Source of the DNA: Brachypodius melanocephalos
Lineage: Eukaryota; Chordata; Aves; Passeriformes; Pycnonotidae
Assembly: GCA_013398615.1 (NCBI GenBank)
Contig: VZSR01000386.1
Coordinates: forward strand, 440,848-504,847
Length of the DNA stretch: 64,000 bases
Reading direction: 5' to 3'
Part shown: one piece after another, positions 40,201-52,200 of the stretch
How positions within the stretch are numbered: the first letter of the stretch is position 1
Layout of the letters: every line of letters starts with the position of its first letter
Program-made: the position numbers and the translations under genes
The notes under the pieces: generated by a model
Database searches by the model: none
Seen by the model: only the letters and a program-made list of their open reading frames with translations
What the model was told of the DNA's origin: nothing

Positions 40201-43200
40201 CAGGATGGGTACGACTACGCACAGCCTCTGCCTTTCTTGAGGGAGGGCATCCCTCAGCATCCCTCAGGGTGGAGCCGGGCCCTCCACGCCATCCTTTGAC
40301 CTCCTCATTCCCCTCATGGAGGAGACAGCCGCTCCATCTGCTCCTGCCCCTCAGGGACGGCAGAGCCTCTCATAGCTCTTGTTTTCCCCTCAAGGGGAGG
40401 ACATGTCTCCCCTGACCTGTCCTTTTCCCTCAAGGAGGGCACACGGTCCTTCCAGCCCTGCACTTTCCACCAGGGAAAGGAGAGCCACCCACAACCCTCA
40501 CTTTCCTTCAGGGAGGGCACATGGTCACCCATAACCTGCTCCTTTCTCCTGCGGGGAGGGCACAGGGCCCCCAACACACGTCTCCCTCACAGAGGGCATG
40601 AACATCCTCAACCTGTGCTTCATCCTCAGAGGGGGCACATGACCATCCATTGCCTGCTCCTTCCTCCTGCAGGAAGGGCATGGCCACCCATAGCAGGCAC
40701 TTTCCCTCAGGAAGGGTACAGGGTGCCCAATCTGCATGTTCCCTTTGGGGACACCATGAGCATCCTCGCCCTGCACTTTCCCCTCAGGGAGGGCACACTA
40801 CTGCCCAGAACCCATGACTTCTCTGAGGAAAGACACATGGCCCCCCCAGTCTCTGTTTTCCCCTCAGTGAGGGCACATGGCCACTGTTAGCCCACACTTT
40901 CCCCTCAGGGAGGGCACACGGTTCCTTCCAGACTAAAGAGGCCCCTAACGGATGGAATGTGGTACCCCAGGGACATCTTCAGCATGGCACTTCATGTGTG
41001 TTCACGCATCACCTGAGACTTAAAATACATAATTTGTTATTGAAAGCCCGATGGGATTGCCATCCCAATGTGCTGGAATGTTTATGAACACCCTGCCAAG
41101 GCAAGGCTGCAGTGCCTGCAGGGTTGGCAGGTGCTGGCTTTCCTATCTGCCCTTCAACAGCGACTGCCTGCCCAGGTCTTTGTCAGTGACACCTGCACAG
41201 ACAAATGATGAGAGCAAAGGGGAATTATCTTCCCTAGCAGGAGATCCATGCACTGACTCATAGAACCAAACTGCTTGCTGGAAAAAACACCTTTTCCCTG
41301 ACATCAGTGAGGTTTGATGTACTAGCACAAGGCTGCTGGAGTACTCAGAGCAAGCAGGGAAACTGGGAAGAGTTCACCACCCAACCTCCCCTCCCAGTTT
41401 CACTCTGAGGATTTACAGTACTGATGGAAAGTTTGTCATATTTTAAATTTGCCTGTTGAGCTTGAAAACACAACATACATGATTACAAACTTCCCTCTCA
41501 AAATCCATCCTGCAGCTTTCCCATGCTGCTTTGAAAGAAGCTGCCACTGTTTGGACTGGAGATGCAATGAAATCCTGCCATGGGGACAGTGTGATCTCTG
41601 GTTTCCACACTGCCACCTGTTTATTCAATTTTATTTTTTATCTTTGTCTCACAGTTGCAAGCTTTTCCAAAATGTTCCCTTTTGTTCTGCTTCTCTACAG
41701 GACTGAGTACACTGAGGTCCCAGTTGTTTATTGGGGCCTGTCAGCACTACAGAGAAATGATCATTACATAAAGTGGTTTGTGGTAAACAGCTGGCTGTCA
41801 CTTGGTGACTGATTAATCCTTAGGCACTTCAAACTTTGTGCTTTGCTGTAATATAGAAGTAAAGCACTGCAGATTGCCCAACTGCAGCTGTCATGGAGAG
41901 AACGTGCTGTGCTTGTGCAGCCTTAGGGCATCGCCACAAAATCAGTGCAAAATCTGGCACAGCAGCCAGCTCCAAGACTCTGTAGCTTAGAGCTAAGGTT
42001 TGGATTGCAAAGAAGAGAAGAGTACCAGCTGTTTAATCCTGTGTAATTCTGTAATAGCAAAAGATTTCTTGCTGAATGTGTTTTGGGTTGATTACTGTCC
42101 ATATGCATTTGTCAGTTTGAGTGTACAAGGTCTTGAGGTTTTATCAGGGAATGGAAGGAGCAGCATTTGGAGATATTCCAAATCAAGGTAGTACTGCCCA
42201 GACACAAAAAGAAACTGAAAAGCAGAAAAGGAGAAGCACTGAGAATAGGATGTACTTTGGTTTCCTTTTCTAAGCCCTCTCGAGCTGGCTGAGCCAGCTC
42301 TGTGTCAGGACACTCAGCTCAGTCAGTGTTTCCTCTGCAACCAGCACGGCAGCCGCTTTCACATTTGCTTCAGATCCTGCTCCATTGGCTCAGAACCACC
42401 TTAACCACATCCTGACGCAGCCGCTCTGGTTTTGCCTCTGTTTATTTGGACTCCTGTCAGTAATAGTTTATTCCAAGTGGGACTCCCAGTCCATTTATCA
42501 CTGTCATCATGTTACAGCAGCCAAACCTCCTCAGCCCCCCCAAACCAGAAGATTTTTGGCAGCTGTGCCTCTCTACGGAAAAGCAAAGTTCGAGGTTGCC
42601 TGCTGCTTTTCAGATTTCTCAGGACTTTGCGTGGGCTGTGAACAGAAATTTCAGGATAGAAAATCAAGTAATTCCTCCTTATTATAAGCCAAAACTATCC
42701 TTCACCTATTAGCTTATTGGTACTGCACTGGGAATCCAAAAGCAAAACCCTGCAGGCACAAATGCTGAGTGCAAGGTGAATTTCATACCAAATTTCAGGT
42801 CTAAACCAAAAGTTATTCTGGCCTCTCCTTGGCCATGAGTGGAGGATGTTTGCCTGACAAACTGCAGAAATCTGTGTCCTCTCTCGTTTTGAGAAGGGAA
42901 ATGGTTTTCCAAACCTCTTTCACAATGCGCCTTAAATAAATCCTGGAGACCAGTTGTTACAGCAACCAGATAGAGATCAGCCAGTGCACTCAAGCTGCCA
43001 GCAAGGGTCAGCCTAGGACAGGTGGACAGTCCAGCACAGCCTGTATTATTCAGGAAGATTCACTAAACCGAGCACCTTCTCTTAAAGAAGAGGACTTTGT
43101 CTGAAGCCTGCCAAACTTTGGTTGCAGCTATAGGTTTCCTTGAAAGAGGATGGTCAATCTGACACCCCTGTGGGGGCCTGGGCTCTGTCTTTCCCATGAA

Positions 43201-46200
43201 GTAATAGAGGCTGTCTGTCAACTAAAGATGTAGAAGACTCACCTCTACCCCAGTGCTCAAGCTCAAGGGAAGCAATCCTCCTTCCATCTGTATTCCACAG
43301 CATATCCCTGGCTCGCCTCCATGGCACAGCCTGCTTGGAGAGCTCTCCTCCTGTCAGGGCTTCCCTGGGACTCATCTAACTCTTGTTGCATAAACTCTGG
43401 AAGCATGTTTATTAAGAGAGGATTAATTTAGGCACAGAACCTTCTCCATCCGTGATAGCAAAGGCTGAAGAGGAGCTTTCTCATTTCCAGGTGAACAATA
43501 AACCTAGAGACTCACAGCTCATAGTTTACATGACGGCAGAGTTTGGGTGGCCACTGTGGTCAAGATCCCTGTGACTGCAACCATTTCTCTTTGTTTTTCA
43601 TCCCTACCAGGCTCCTAACTGCACACCTATGAAGTGCAGAGACTCTCCTTAATCTCTGCTCTCGACACACAGCACAGCCTTCTTCTCCCCAGGGAGACTG
43701 TGTCATGTGGGGTGAGGATAGATGGGAGGAATCAGTGGGGGAGAAAAACGAATTACCATGTACCAGGCTACCCAAGCTGCCCACTTTCTTCACAGCTCAC
43801 ACACTTTTCTAACAGTACAAGGGTTTTTTGTTCTGACTTAAATGCAGAATTCCTCCTGCTGTTAGGATCTCTAATAAGAAGAGCTCTCGCTCCTCCAGCT
43901 CATCACAGCCATGGAAGTCACCAGACCTCTTGTTTCTACTGGACAGTGAAAAGACCTCAGGCTTGCAGTCATTCTCCCAGCCTTCCTCCCCCTTCAGCTC
44001 ATCCCTTTCTGTAAGCACCATCTTTTCCTGTGTTTTCCACAAGCCCGTTTTGCCTTGGACCACGTGGTGGTGCTGCAGTTAAAAATACCACGGAGACAAC
44101 AACAGCAACAGCAGCACCTGACCAGCGATGGGCCGACGGCTGGCCGGGGGCCAAGGTGCGGGGATGGTCAAATGTGACTTCACGAGGAGAAAAACGAGAG
44201 GCGCAGCCAAATACCCTCACATGCTGGCAGCAGCCACGGCTCAGGCTGAGCCTGACAGAGCTGCTCACACTTCTGAAAAGCAGGCCCTGGCTTCCCGGTG
44301 GCCCCGGAGCTTGCTGTTCCGGAGCTCTATCAGGGACTAGTCAGGAGACCACACACTGCTCCGAGCTGCAGTAACGGGAGCTGCTGATATCAACTACCAG
44401 CTCAGCAGCAGCTTGCAAAGGTTTCAGCCCAGCATCATCCAAATTTAGGCACTCTCAGGCCATCAGCTGTCACACCACAAGTCCCAGCCCAGCTCTCACC
44501 ACAGACAGGCCATTAATTTCAACGGACATCTCAGAACCCTGGGTGTTCAGGGTTTGTTTGCTGATTGTTCAGCCTCAGTTCAAGCCACTGCAAAGGCAAC
44601 ATTACAAAACGAGCTGTGCTGCTCTGCCTCCTGTGTTAGCCTGGGCAGCCAAGAGCCAAAGGAGATGTCACAGAGTCCCAGACACAAACCAATGCCTCAG
44701 CCACCTTGGAGTTTTTCTCCTGAATGTTCACAGAACACCGATTCCTCATGGAAGGGCTGGGAAACAAGGTGAAGTTACCATATCTCATGTCCAGTCCCTG
44801 TGTATTTATGATGGACAAGCCGTGCTGAGCCACACTCTCATTTCAACAGCGAGCTCCGACTCCAGATCACAGATCTCCATAGGGCTGTTCAGAGGAGAAT
44901 CACTCACACTAAATGCCCTCAGAGTTCCCAAGACCATATAGAGCATGGCTCCATGCTCATGGGTGTCAAGGACTGTCTGTATCCTCACAGGTTAAGGTAT
45001 TTTTGTAAAACAGCGTGCAGGACTGCAAACAGAGCCTCTGGCTGGGAGATTCCTCACACAGGACTACCAAACCACAGCTCTGCCTCCTCCCATAATGTTT
45101 AGGTTCTCTCTAAATATCTGCAAAGCTCTTATTCAGCTCCCTGCTTCCTACTTTTTGCTGTGATGCCTGAAAAATGCTCATTAATAGTCAGCTCTGTGCC
45201 CATTTTCAATTTCCCTCCAGCTTCCCTGAAGGGAAAATATATTTCTCACCACACATGTCTGAGGGCAATCAGTCCCTTTATGTCCCAGAAAGGTTTTACT
45301 GACCTTAAGAGCCTCTGAGAGACTGAGCATTGCTTGAGGGTACAGGGTGGAGAAAGAGAGCAATCCTTTCATTTCCAGAAAAATTTTCTCTGCCCACAGA
45401 CAATCCTTTGGGAATGAAAACATTCTTCAGTGCCCTGAGTACCTGCCCCAAAGAGGAGGGACAGGGTTTGTCAGCCAAAGCCATGCCACAGTGGATGCAG
45501 TGGGAGCACAGAGGCTCGTGCACGCTGGCACTACTTAGAGCTGAAAAGCAACAGTCTCACCCATGCACGTCCTGGGAGGCAACATTTGACTTTTGGTTAG
45601 TTAATAAAGTTTTGGATGCTCTAGAAATCTCTGTGCCCATGCACAGGGCAGATGCTGAGCTATCACTTCAGCCGTGAAAAACAGCCTAAAAGATCCAGCT
45701 ACACTCAGGCATTTGGGATATTGGTTCAGGCAACAAAAAATTAGTAAAAGAGAGATTGACCTAGAACCCTCCTTGGGGAAAAAGGGCAGGAAATGGTCAA
45801 GTGGCCATAGAAAATGAGGATGAATAATTGTCAGGCAGGATTCAGAGATCATTTAGACTATTTGGAGAAACAACCAAGCCAGGCCAAGCAGAGTGGTGGA
45901 GTAGAGTTGAGCCAGGCAGAGAAGTGAAGCAATCCAGGGGGCTGGTTTAGGCAGGAGAAAGGCCTGGGCTGGAGAGCAGGCAGGGAGCACAGGGTGGGGC
46001 AGAGCCAGGCAGTGACAGCCATACTCACTCAGGCACTGCAGACCACTTTTATTCCCAAGAGGTTTGGCACACAGTGAGCAGCTGGTGCAACTGGAGAAAA
46101 CTCCTGGCACAAGCTGGTGCCCATTGATATCTTTACACCTCTCTTTTGTCTCCTTTGTCTCTTTCTCCTTCTCTCTCTCCTTCAGCTGCTCTTTGTTCTT

Positions 46201-49200
46201 ACCCTGGAAGGAGAGAAGAACACAGCCCATCACAACCCTTGCACTGCTCACACGTTCCTTTCCCCACTGGTACCAACAAGCAGAGAGCTGGTGGGCAGCA
46301 GGTACAGTGGGATGGCAGTGCTTTTCCCAAATGCCTTCCCAAGGCTTGGGCCAGTCCCTCTAGTCTAAGTCTATTTGTGATGAAGGGCAGGACACACTTG
46401 CCTGTCCCTCTGCAGGCTGCTCCTGCCACAAAGTGATCCAGGCAGTGACCCAGCCAAGGCACTCTTCTTGCTGTGCACAGCAGTGCCAGGGTAGCACAAG
46501 AGCATCCAGAACGTGCCCTGGAGCAAGGAGGGTTGGAATTCAGGGATCACTCGCACTACTACTACTTCAGGGGTCACAGTGCATCTGCTGACCATCCAAA
46601 ACTGTTCCATACAGTCAAATTCCCTTTTCTACTTGAAGAATTTAACAATTCCTTCCACAAATTGAACATCTCTCTCTCACCTTATCCTTCTGCCAGGATC
46701 CAGTGACTCGACTCCGCAGGGAACTGAGACGTCGCATCACCTTTGTGCCTTTCTCTGCTTTATCGCTCTTCCCACTCTCCTCATTTCTGAAAGGAGACCA
46801 AAATATCTTAAAAAAGGGGAAATTTACTGATCAAGCCCAGCTTAGGGAGATCGCTGATGAAGTGCATTGAAGCATTACTTTAGGACCCCAAGCGTGAGCT
46901 TTCCATCTCCTGGAGGATCTGGTTGGACATTAGCCATGTCATTTATTCATGAGGCTCTTGCAAATAAGGAGCTGACATTCAAACTATGTGTGCAGGTTTT
47001 GTTCAGTGCCACACTCCTGGCTGAACCCCTGCTGATACCAGTGTCCTGCACACAGGATTAATGGGACAGTAGAGCTTAGATGGAGGGGACTTGAAATCAG
47101 TCTGCTCTCAGAACACAAAATGTGTGTCACCTGCTGTCTCACTTACTCATTAGACAGGAACTCAAACCAAGTGATGTTCTGCTGAGAAGAATCGCTGCCT
47201 TCTTGCACACAAGCTCTCTGCTTCACCCTGGGCAGGGAAAAGGCATCAGACACAGCAAATAACACAAGAGCAGAACTTCTGGGGTCAGCTGAAACTCTCA
47301 TTTTCTAGATGGGGCAGGAACATTTTTAGAGTTACCGAGGAGGCACCTGAAATGCCCCTTCTCCTTGCAATTCTACCGTGATTTCACTGGAATAAATCAG
47401 TGACTGGTACCCTAGGGATCTTCCCCTCAAGGGACCAAGTGTCCTTTGCCAGATGTGTCTCAGGCAGACCTGTGACCTCCCCACACGTCCCTGTCCTCGA
47501 CACACTTACCCATGGTAATGCTTCAGCTCCTGAAGTACCTTCTGGACAATTAACCTACCAAGGATGGGGCAAGAGAAAAGCAAAGGGATTAGAAAATATC
47601 CTTGCACATTCTGCACCCCACGAAGCCTCAGGTACTGGTTAATGACCAACTGCTTGGCTGTGCCCCAGCACGGAGTGGGATCTCCTTTGCTGTTGCATCC
47701 CCAGTAGCTCAGATACACTCAAAAATCTCCCTCATCTCAAACCAGGCAGGACTGACAATACCTACACGTGGTCTGGGGACACGTGGTCCTTCTCCAGCAT
47801 CTCCAGAGCAGGGGGTCCAACACCTGGAACACAAAACGCTCTCAGCAGGGATCCTGGTTTGCCTTTGCAGAGCACCACCTTGCAATATTTGCAACTGGAC
47901 CCTGTTAATCATGCTGGGCTCCCACTCTGTCTTGACTGGTGAGGAAGAAATGCCAGGAGCAGTTAGGGAAGGAGATCCTGCTCTACATTTCTGTGAGGGA
48001 AGTGAAGACTACATCACTTTCCTGTCACCTCTCACCTCCCCAGTCTCTATTATATTTGCTGTTGAGGGTTCTGCTTACAGTAGGGAAGCAGCTGGTACCA
48101 CCCCAGAGCCCTTCCCCATGGCAGCCAGCCTCCCCTCTGCTCCCCAGGCTCTGAAATCACTACATTTTCCTCCAGGGCAATCCTCACAGGTTGGTCCTGA
48201 GTAGGGAATGACCAATGCACTGGCCACAGGTAGGTTAAGTGGCAATGTGTCACTGGGGATGGGCATGTCTGAGCTGAGACTGCACTGCTAGCCAGGGCCA
48301 GAATCAGAACCAGCTTGGCGTTGTATTTCAGGAGCTCCTGGGACCATGTGGAAGGGAAAGCAGAGGCTGTCCAAGCTTCCAGAGGCTACAGCTCCGGTTT
48401 TTTTATCTTCTTAATCACACCTTGAACCCATTTAATGGCATAAAGTCTTTACCAACCTTCCACAGCTGGAAGAGAAGTGTTGAAACTGTGAGGTATCTGG
48501 GAGGAAACAGTCCCACAGGCTGATGGGACAGACTTGGACCTCAGTCTCTTCCCATTGCTGACACATTTCTGGAGAAGTAAAAAGTCACAGAAATCTTTGG
48601 TGCTTTGTGTACCATGGGGATCTTCATCACAGCTGATTCTTCACCCTTTCCCTCTTGTTTTGTCAGGGTTATGATGCAGGACACCATTAGGCCCAGCTGC
48701 TTGTTGGCTCCAGGAAGGCTGGAGCAAGACACTCATGTCTGAAACCTTCTTAGGCACTTCTCACTTTTACTGGACATGCAGCAATTGTCCTTTTAGTAGT
48801 AATTGAGTCTAAAGGTATTCCCCAAAGCAAAGTAGTGTGTAAGGTGTGTGTGGGGGGGTGGGGTGTGTGATACTGCTGTCTTCAACTACCTGACAGAGGA
48901 TTAGAGAGAAGTAGGGCCAGACTCTTCTTAGAGTTGCAGTGACAGGACAAGAGGCAACAGGCACAAGGGAAGGGAAATTCCAGCTAAATATAAGGGAAAA
49001 GAGGGCTGTACTACAGACAGCTCCTAGGGCCTTTATCCCACAAGATGGGGCAGTTTATCTCGAAAAGCCCATCCTTGCTAAGATTCCTGCAGACCTCCTG
49101 GTTCCACACTGGCATCGAAGGAGTCCAGCCTGCAGCCGACACCTGTGTATGCTGCTTTCTGCACCTCCAGCTTGCCCTGCTGCCCCCGTGCCCAGGCCTC

Positions 49201-52200
49201 CACACTCACCACCTCCTGCAAGCTGGGGCTGGCCACGAGGTCTGGGTGCAGCGTCTCTATCTCCACTTTGACCAGTGTGCCACTCTGGCTGCTGCTCCAG
49301 GCTCCCCGTTCCCCTTTGGGCAGCTGAAGGGACACGTGAGGCTGGAGGCAGGACTGGCTCCTCTTCTCCACATCATCCTGCTCTGGGTCACTGCCCAGCT
49401 CTGTGACATCCAGGCTGAACCTAATCAGGGGACAGGAAGAAGCCTCAGAGCAGATCTGAGCAGACCCGACACACTGTGCCCGGCATGGCACAGCCCCTGC
49501 AATGTCCCTGGCTGGGTGATCCTAACAAGCTCATGCAACTGGGACAAGGAGGCTCCCCACAGCAGGCACGTGGGGAAGGAAATGACAGGAAGCATCAGCC
49601 TGGACAGCAAGTCTTGAGCCTGTTAAAAACAGCTTCCCTGGCTGCCACCAGTGAGTCCCCAGCTCACTGGTCACCCAGGATGTTTAGTGCTGGATGGCTC
49701 ACACTGATCTCTGAGACTGTGCAGCCACCCTGGCAGCAGCCTGTCCCGCCTGCCCCAGAGCTGCTGTCCTGTCAGCTGCCATCCAGGAAAGTCCCTCTGG
49801 GTATTTAGAAGTGGCAGATGATGTTGTTTATCACATCACCACTGTGGCATCATGCCATAAATCCTGCTCCCACCAGGGCCTAGCTTTGAGGAAGGAAAAA
49901 AGTTATTTGCTATGAAATGAGGGGTGGACCAGCTCCCCCAGTGCCTCACAGTGTCCTGCACACCAAGTGCCGTTGCAGTGATAAAAACACAGAAGTAAAA
50001 TGATGGATAAAGCTCAGTGGAAAATCTTAGTCTCTGCATGGGTTCTGTCTGCAGATCACTGTCACTTCATTCCTGCTGCCACAGGCAGGCTTCAGGAAGC
50101 ATTTGCTTAGGGAACAGTGGGGTGTATTCCCCTTCCCTGGCCTCCTGCTCACACGTGCTTCATCACCCAGTGAGGGGACAGAACGTGTCCCTGACACCAA
50201 CAGCCACTCCATGCCACTGTTACTCATGTGCCTGTTACAGCATAAACTGTGAATGATCCATGGCACATGGGACAACAATAGGTCTGAGAACCACAGTCTG
50301 AACTTGAAAAAGGACTGCCAAGATTTCAGACTGAGATAATTTTAGGGTACCGTATAAGGAGTAGAGATAAAAATAGTCCTTGCTGGCTTGCACCTAAATC
50401 CCAGTCAGCTGGGAGATCAATACATTTGTCAGCAGGGAAAGTATTCCTGGAGGAACCTGGAGCTCAAGGCATTCATGTGGCAGGAGCAGAGGATGGCAGG
50501 AATGCCAGGCCTGACCCAGCTCCCAGCCAGAGCTCAGCACCGTGCTACAAACACAACCTCCTCTGCAGCCTTGTGGAGGGCAGAGGGCTGCAGGACAGCA
50601 CAGTGCTTGCAGGCACAGGCCCCACCAAGCCAACTCATAGACAAGAAGAAAAAGGATTTGACAGAGCTCTCTTAATCCCTCTTTGATGGGAAAAATTCCC
50701 TTTGAGCCAGGGGATGGAGGTCATCAGGGCAACTGATGCTGTTCAAGATTCCCTCCAGACAGAAAAGTGAGATCCTCTTCCCAGCCCCAACACCCAGGAA
50801 AAGAGGCTCTTCCTACTTCCAAGAAGACATTAAAGCCTCTTGCTGCCCTAGCACTTCCTCTTCCACATCCCACCCAACATGAGCTGTGGGTGTTCAGCTG
50901 CTCTGGCAGATGCTGACAGGCGAGGGAGACCACCCAGCAGCATCTGGAGCTGCAGGCAGTATGATGTTCAGCCTCACACCTCCTTGCATTGTGTACATCA
51001 AATATCACTCACAGTCCCGCCGTACCTGCGCCTGCAGTCCACGGGTGACACGGGGCTCTCCCAGCTGTGCCTCCGGGAGGTGGACATTGATCTCACCAGC
51101 GTGGGGAAGGAATCCTGGGCCTCCTGCAGGTCCAGCTCATTGTCTGTCTCTGCAGGATGCTCAGAAGTGCTGGTACCATCATCTGGCATGGCTGCACAGG
51201 AGCACAGGTGGCCTTTGTTCAGAAAACGACAGTCAGCCTTGCCGTAATGTACTGAGCAGGAAACGGGATTGGAAAAAGCAACATCCACAGACAGTTTGCT
51301 CAGAGCCCTTGGTCTCTCTTCCAATGAGCGAAGGGCAGACACAGTCTGGGATCCTTGTTCTGGCTGTGCTGCTGTGTCTGGCGCTGTTTTGGCAGACGGC
51401 AGGCTCAGGAGTCCCAGATCTTTGTAATACTCTGTACCATGGAGAGCAGAGTCTGAGAGGAGATCCTCCGTGCTGCTGTGCAAGTCTGCTGCTGGCACAT
51501 CCAGCTCTGTGGAAGATGAGTCCTCCTGCAAAGGCAGCACAATCCTGTCTGAGAGCCTCACACCAACCCTGCAAAGGGGACGCCTCCTGTGCAGAAACTG
51601 GGGTGCAGAGCAGGGCCAGACTTGCAAATGACTTTCTAGTAGTCACCCTCCCCTGCTGTCCCTCACAGCAACATAACCTTGTATTCCTTGACAATCTGGA
51701 TCAGTACTGCTTTCCCCCATTCCTACTCCACCACAAACCCCTCTGGACATGGTGCTGACCACCCAAATGCTGCCCCTGGCCTTGCCTTGCACAGTGGTAG
51801 CAGCAGGACAGCGGACACTTGCCTTATCTTGAGCCATGCTGGTGCAGAAGGAATCATCCTCAGCGATCAGGGATGGGAGGAAGCTTTTGGGGGTGGGATA
51901 CACCAAGGCAGGGCTGTGGTGGTCAGTGAATTCCCGTAAGCACGGCTTGCAGTCGGACCCTGCAAGACAGAGAAGGCATCAGGAGGTAATCAGACATCTG
52001 GGAGGGATGGAAAACCAGCTGCACACCCACAGGTGACATCAGGCAGTGCTGAAATGTTCCACGTGCCCTCTGCTCCTTCACAGACAGGCAGGGCCAGGCA
52101 ATCTCCAGACCACAGCAGCCTTGATCCTGTAGGAACCTGGTGCAGGGATTTCCTGCCAGCAGAAACCCATCCCTCAACAGAAACCTCACCTCTGCAGCAT

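Larger units (their letters stand above)
33573..46028 (-). other. AKAP13: Long AKAP13 intron splitting the C1 finger
   Basis: This 12.5 kb intron is the largest in the window. It contains an A-rich low-complexity tract (36230-36320), a CpG island with a minus-strand donor (about 39180-39680) and a minisatellite (about 39569-40930). I saw no coding exon with matching phase elsewhere in it; 41-45.9 kb shows short open frames only. A mildly CpG-enriched patch sits at about 44040-44220. Confidence 0.7.

Noticed and set aside
39569..40930. Regular repeats resembling a CRISPR array
   Set aside because: Units are contiguous and degenerate without unique spacers, in vertebrate nuclear DNA; this is a minisatellite.
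44040..44340. Mild CpG enrichment and open frames on both strands
   Set aside because: CpG density is modest, no convincing donor or promoter motif was found, and the products look random.
45853..46028. Extension of the C1 exon frame beyond 46029
   Set aside because: The GTGAGT donor at 46028 gives exactly the phase and the CxxC completion with the exon at 33572, while the extended reading breaks the zinc finger.
50886..51758. 290-codon plus-strand open frame
   Set aside because: It overlaps two confirmed AKAP13 exons and their intron on the opposite strand; no recognisable product.
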